Assembly (NCBI GenBank): GCA_947623645.1
Contig: CANQHK010000064.1
Location: 1 to 7,021, forward strand
Origin: an uncultured Bacilli bacterium
GTDB lineage: Bacteria > Bacillota_I > Bacilli_A > RF39 > UBA660
Reading direction: 5' to 3'
Length of the DNA: 7,021 nucleotides
Below are positions 3,915 to 7,021 of this stretch, in pieces; within the stretch, counting starts at the first letter, position 1; each line of letters opens with the position of its first letter. The translations under genes and the position numbers were made by a program. The notes under the pieces are model-generated. The model saw only the letters and a program-made list of their open reading frames with translations, did no database searches and was not told where the DNA came from.

Positions 3915-5870
3915 GTTACTAGAGAGTACAAAGTTAGCGTAATCATTATACCATCCTGACGTTTCTGACAAGGCATGTCCATAACATATTCCATCACTAC
4001 AAGCTGTTTTAGATGTTGCTGTCGTATATAAATCATAATACTTTGCATCTGGAATTTGACTAGTCTCTCCATTTACAATAAATCCAGAATATTCTATTGT
4101 TGGCTTTGCAGGTTCTTGACCATCACTTAGAGCTCCCATGACATATTCCCATGCTCCTCCACTCATATCATATACTCCTGTGATATTTCCAGTGGTACTT
4201 GCTGCTTGACCATGGATACCATTGTATTGATTTTCTAAAGCATTACAAGTTGTATCAGATACAGTTTCACTTTGACTACTTGCCCCAATTCCTGTTGTTT
4301 TGGTACTACAATTATTGATTCTTACTTCTTTTTCAGTTGCCTCATATACACTATTTCCATATTTTCCGTATTTACTTTGAGAAAGGTATGCTGCTACTCC
4401 CCATTCACTGTTCTTGATCATATGTACATCCATTTTACTTTGATCTGTTTCAAACCCAAATGGATTATCCTTTTTTTGCATACTCTTTATTGCATAGAAG
4501 AAACTACTTATTGTTTGATTTCCTAAAGAAGTTACATTTGGTTTTATCATAAGAGTTGATATATCACAATTTGCATTTGTACAAGTGCTTCCTAAAGTTC
4601 CTGCTAATTCAAACTTTCCTACCCAGATTCCTGATAATTTTGTGTTTCCAAATTGAAAGGCAGGGTGTATTTTCCAAGTAGTATCTATATTATTTTCATC
4701 CGTATAAGTACCTGCTCCTTCTCCGTTTTCAGTAGTATCTACAAATTTCACATCGATTTCTCCTGGCGTTGTTTGACTTGCACTTTCCCCTTTTCCATAT
4801 TGACTTTTAATTGTATAACTGTATCTTGGTATCCATACCCACATCGTGTTGATATCTGACATTGGAATAGGCGTTCCTGCTTCTGCTTTTTGATAAAACT
4901 CTCTGGTATCTTGTCCTTCTGCTTTTACAGTTACTGCATTCGCCCAATTCTGTTTGTTATAATCGTACCAACCATTTTCTTGATCTGCTTTTACCCACAT
5001 TTTACAATTACTTGCATATACAACAGGAATCATTCCGTTTGCTACACTTGGTGCATTTGCTCCACTTTCATCTGATTCAATCGTATCTGCTTTACAAATT
5101 ATATTCCATTTTGCATATAAAGTTAAATTCTTTAGAATCACTTCACTATCTTTTTGAATCAAATCTCCTCCTCCAGAAGGTTCTGTATACCAACCTAAAA
5201 ATTCATATCCTTCTTTTTGAGGTGTTGGTAATTTATCATAGGTTAATCCTTCATATACTTCAATAGAAGAATCTTTTGTATCAAAGTTAACTGTAAATTT
5301 TGCTCTTGTTATCTCTTGTGTTGCTTCTACTTTTACTCGGTAACTTAAACTTTTATCTTTGATTAATGAATTATCTTTTACTTTGTAATCAATCCAAAGT
5401 TTTAATTCATAGGAAATCGTTTCTTTTCCATTAATTTCTCCTTCATCAATTGCATAATCTTTTCCTTTTATACTGGAAATATAATCAACTGTTGTATCTT
5501 TTCCTTTAATAAGACCATATCGAACAATACTTTCCGATAATTTATTTTCTTCTGTTACTCCTTCTTTTTCAATTTCTTCTAGTTTTAATACATATCCTGT
5601 TTTCTTATCTCCTTCATTGATTAAATCAAATTTAAATCCTTTTTCTTGAATTAAACCAACATCATCATACATAGGAAGTGCATTACTGATCGTTAATTCA
5701 TCTTTTTCCTTTAAATCTAATTTTAAATCACCCACCGTAATTACTTGTCTTTTGGCTCCAAACAAGGTTAAATTAATAAAAGCATAGGTAATACTTAAAA
5801 AGATAACAAATATACTTGTTATAAATATACTAATTTTTGCTATTTGTTTTTTCTTCTCTTTTTCACTCAT
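3780..5870 (-). CDS. Surface protein: TasA-like N-terminus, InlB B-repeat, C-type-lectin/FGE-like C-terminus
   Basis: 696 residues, function unknown. A basic start and hydrophobic segment (about 9-36, ending SITYAFINLTLFG) followed by VGDLKLDL resemble SipW-processed TasA/camelysin proteins, with a beta-rich region to about 190. Residues 191-257 (FTVNFDT ... GYEFLGWY ... LYAKWN) are one Listeria-Bacteroides repeat, common in adhesins. From about 280 the rest looks like the FGE-sulfatase/C-type-lectin fold: MWVWIPRY, WGVAAYLS, GVYDMSGGAWEYVMG, and NPWFMRGGHY near the end. Nine cysteines (259, 289, 430, 435, 521, 542, 624, 629, 675) could form disulfides. No LPXTG anchor is present. The ATG at 5870 has AGGAG 10 bases upstream; the stop is TGA. 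The leader is about 150 bases and the promoter has a poly-G spacer. The C-terminal tip has unusual base composition. An enzymatic FGE role is unlikely; binding is more plausible. Confidence 0.8.
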   Translation of the reverse strand: MSEKEKKKQIAKISIFITSIFVIFLSITYAFINLTLFGAKRQVITVGDLKLDLKEKDELTISNALPMYDDVGLIQEKGFKFDLINEGDKKTGYVLKLEEIEKEGVTEENKLSESIVRYGLIKGKDTTVDYISSIKGKDYAIDEGEINGKETISYELKLWIDYKVKDNSLIKDKSLSYRVKVEATQEITRAKFTVNFDTKDSSIEVYEGLTYDKLPTPQKEGYEFLGWYTEPSGGGDLIQKDSEVILKNLTLYAKWNIICKADTIESDESGANAPSVANGMIPVVYASNCKMWVKADQENGWYDYNKQNWANAVTVKAEGQDTREFYQKAEAGTPIPMSDINTMWVWIPRYSYTIKSQYGKGESASQTTPGEIDVKFVDTTENGEGAGTYTDENNIDTTWKIHPAFQFGNTKLSGIWVGKFELAGTLGSTCTNANCDISTLMIKPNVTSLGNQTISSFFYAIKSMQKKDNPFGFETDQSKMDVHMIKNSEWGVAAYLSQSKYGKYGNSVYEATEKEVRINNCSTKTTGIGASSQSETVSDTTCNALENQYNGIHGQAASTTGNITGVYDMSGGAWEYVMGALSDGQEPAKPTIEYSGFIVNGETSQIPDAKYYDLYTTATSKTACSDGICYGHALSETSGWYNDYANFVLSSNPWFMRGGHYKDTSGAGAFSFSYCVGSAYSNNSSRAVLVALGTTS

Positions 5871-5930
5871 CTTTCGTCAACTCCTATAAACTACTTTTTT
5901 ATAAATATAACATTTCTATCCTAAATATTT

Positions 5931-5954
5931 TGTCTATTCTTATGTCTATTCTTA
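5931..5954. repeat. Exact tandem 12-base repeat in the surface-protein leader
   Basis: TGTCTATTCTTA occurs twice back to back (5931-5942, 5943-5954), about 60-85 bases before the start codon. It could be a regulator site or a slippage product; no known operator is recognised. Confidence 0.6.
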
Positions 5955-6025
5955 TCATTTATACAATTCTATTTTATCACGAACTCACATCACTGTAAAT
6001 ATTATTTTTTATATTTCTAATTACT

Positions 6026-6056
6026 ATACTACCCCCCCCCCCATTGAAAATGTCAA
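6026..6056 (-). promoter_or_regulatory. Promoter with poly-G spacer, upstream of the surface-protein gene
   Basis: On the - strand a perfect TTGACA (6056-6051) is followed by TTTTCAAT, eleven G residues, then TAGTAT (6031-6026) as -10; an alternative TATAGT lies at 6028-6023. The spacer is 19 bases to TAGTAT and 22 to TATAGT, so its length depends directly on the G count; nine G would give 17. This is the layout of the phase-variable Neisseria porA promoter. It starts right after the ftsZ terminator and points at the gene starting at 5870. Confidence 0.6.
6032..6042. repeat. Homopolymer tract of 11 C (+) / 11 G (-)
   Basis: The only long G/C homopolymer in an AT-rich window. It lies between the -35 and -10 boxes described at 6026-6056 and is expected to slip during replication. 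Its length in this sequence may be a consensus or assembly value. Confidence 0.95.
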
Positions 6057-6057
6057 G

Positions 6058-6084
6058 AAAAAAGTAGGATCTTTTTCCTACTTT
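6058..6084 (-). terminator. Intrinsic terminator of ftsZ
   Basis: AAAGTAGGA (6061-6069) pairs with TCCTACTTT (6076-6084) over 9 bp with a 6-base loop. On the - strand the 3' arm runs into six T residues (complement of 6058-6063). It lies 18 bases after the ftsZ stop and ends one base before the TTGACA box of the next promoter, so ftsZ and the surface-protein gene are separate transcription units. Confidence 0.85.
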
Positions 6085-6101
6085 ACATTTTAATTTACAT
6101 C

Positions 6102-7021
6102 TTAAAAATTTCTATTTCTTAAGAAGACTGGGAAGTCATCATCATCCCCATCATCTTCATCATCAAAACTGTCAATCACTTCAACATCTCTTGAATCACT
6201 TCTTCTTGTTGCTGTATTTTGAACATTATTGTACGCAGATTCTGGAACTGTTTTTTTACTTTTATCAAATCCAGTTGCAATAACGGTAACGATCACTTCA
6301 TCGGTTAAGTTTTCATTAATAACAGAACCAAAGATGGTATTGATATCTGTATTTGCTGCAGCACGTACAACTTCTGCTGCTTGTTCTGCTTCAAACAATG
6401 TTAAGTTAACTCCACCAGTAATATTGATTATAGCATCGGTTGCTCCTGTAATAGACGTTTCCAAAAGTGGAGAGGATACCGCTTGTTTTGCTGCTTCGAT
6501 TGCTCTGTCTTCTCCCATTCCAATACCAATTCCAATGATTGCATTTCCGCTCTTTTCCATGACTGCTTTAACATCTGCAAAGTCTAAGTTAACAAGTCCA
6601 ACTACTGCAATCAAATCAGATATTGATTGAACACCTCGTCTTAAAACATTATCAACTTCTTTGAAAGCTTCTAGCATTGGTGTTGTCTTATCGATAATTT
6701 CTCTTAATCGATCATTTGGAATAACGATTAAGGTATCGACATGTTTCTTTAACTCTTCGATTCCAGATAGAGCATTGTCCATTCTTTTCTTTCCTTCAAA
6801 TCCAAAAGGTTTTGTGACAATTGCAACCGTAAGTGCTCCTAAGCTTTGAGCAATTTCTGCAACAACAGGTGCTGCTCCAGTTCCGGTTCCACCACCCATA
6901 CCACAAGTAATGAAAACCATATCTGCTCCTGCTAAGGCATCTTCAATTTCCTTTTTACTTTCTACTGCTGCTTCTCTTCCAATTTCTGGTTTTGCTCCTG
7001 CTCCAAGACCATCTGTTAAAT
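6102..7021 (-). CDS. ftsZ: Cell division protein FtsZ (N-terminus beyond the window)
   Basis: FtsZ is the tubulin-like GTPase that polymerises into the division ring on the inner face of the membrane. The frame enters from the window edge; 305 codons are visible and, compared with Bacillus FtsZ, about 67 N-terminal residues are missing. Visible in order: LTDGLGAGAKPEIGREAA (1-18), the GTP-binding signature GGGTGTG (42-48), KPFGFEGKKR, the T7 loop NLDFADV (144-150) whose Asp completes the GTPase site of the next subunit, a polar and very acidic linker, and the C-terminal peptide FPVFLRNRNF (296-305) that binds partners such as FtsA or SepF. Cys39 replaces the usual Ala in TAGMGGGTGTG, a mild change. 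The stop TAA at 6104-6102 is followed by a strong terminator, so ftsZ ends its transcription unit. Confidence 0.98.
   Translation of the reverse strand, partial: LTDGLGAGAKPEIGREAAVESKKEIEDALAGADMVFITCGMGGGTGTGAAPVVAEIAQSLGALTVAIVTKPFGFEGKKRMDNALSGIEELKKHVDTLIVIPNDRLREIIDKTTPMLEAFKEVDNVLRRGVQSISDLIAVVGLVNLDFADVKAVMEKSGNAIIGIGIGMGEDRAIEAAKQAVSSPLLETSITGATDAIINITGGVNLTLFEAEQAAEVVRAAANTDINTIFGSVINENLTDEVIVTVIATGFDKSKKTVPESAYNNVQNTATRRSDSRDVEVIDSFDDEDDGDDDDFPVFLRNRNF

Noticed and set aside
4272..5266. Several + strand open frames opposite the surface-protein gene
   Set aside because: They are antisense shadows: no ribosome sites, low-complexity Ile/Phe/Ser-rich translations, and the - strand frame is continuous with recognisable domains.
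3780..5870. Active formylglycine-generating enzyme serving the sulfatase-fold LTA-synthase-like protein
   Set aside because: LtaS-type enzymes use an unmodified Thr as nucleophile (Thr319 here), so they need no formylglycine, and the protein has an adhesin-like architecture with an export signal.
6229..6849. + strand open frames opposite ftsZ
   Set aside because: The opposite strand encodes an unmistakable FtsZ; these are shadows of its codon usage.

Overview
The window looks like chromosomal DNA of a very AT-rich, Gram-positive-type bacterium of the Bacilli/Mycoplasmatota side of the Firmicutes, probably an uncultured gut lineage. This is inferred from the base composition, an FtsZ ending in a Firmicutes-like FPVFLRNR tail, an LtaS-like LTA synthase, strong AGGAGG ribosome sites, and a surface protein that joins a TasA/camelysin-like N-terminus, a Listeria-Bacteroides (InlB B) repeat and a C-type-lectin/FGE-like C-terminus. 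Every Trp codon examined is TGG, and TGA is used as a stop, so the standard bacterial code fits.

Layout. (1) 1-670: two tandem, diverged copies of a small module. Each copy encodes a hydrophobic peptide of about 29 residues on the + strand. Each also has an antisense RNA unit on the - strand, with its own promoter and intrinsic terminator, overlapping the 3' end of the peptide mRNA. This is the architecture of type I toxin-antitoxin modules such as TxpA/RatA and BsrG/SR4. Copy 1 is cut by the window edge; copy 2 is complete. (2) 678-2675 (-): an LtaS-like membrane phosphoglycerol transferase whose stop lies 15 bases from the copy-2 antisense promoter. (3) 2676-2984: divergent AT-rich promoter region. 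(4) 2985-3653 (+): a Fic-family protein that keeps the inhibitory SxxxEG motif but has Gln in place of the catalytic His. (5) 3683-3730: a terminator shared with the convergent gene. (6) 3780-5870 (-): a 696-residue secreted or membrane-anchored protein. Its last 135 bases are about 50% GC by hand count, which suggests a variable region such as a diversity-generating-retroelement target. (7) 5871-6101: an upstream region in which a perfect TTGACA box and a -10-like box are separated by a spacer containing eleven G residues, directly after the ftsZ terminator. This looks like a phase-variable promoter for the surface protein. (8) 6102-7021 (-): the C-terminal four fifths of FtsZ, running off the window.

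The most interesting items are the tandem antisense-controlled peptide modules, whose pairing sequences changed together between copies, and the poly-G promoter driving a protein with a possibly hypervariable tip. ON/OFF switching plus sequence variation in one surface protein would be a combined diversification strategy; this is inference from sequence and needs comparison of strains. No transposase, CRISPR array, tRNA, rRNA or reverse transcriptase is visible.
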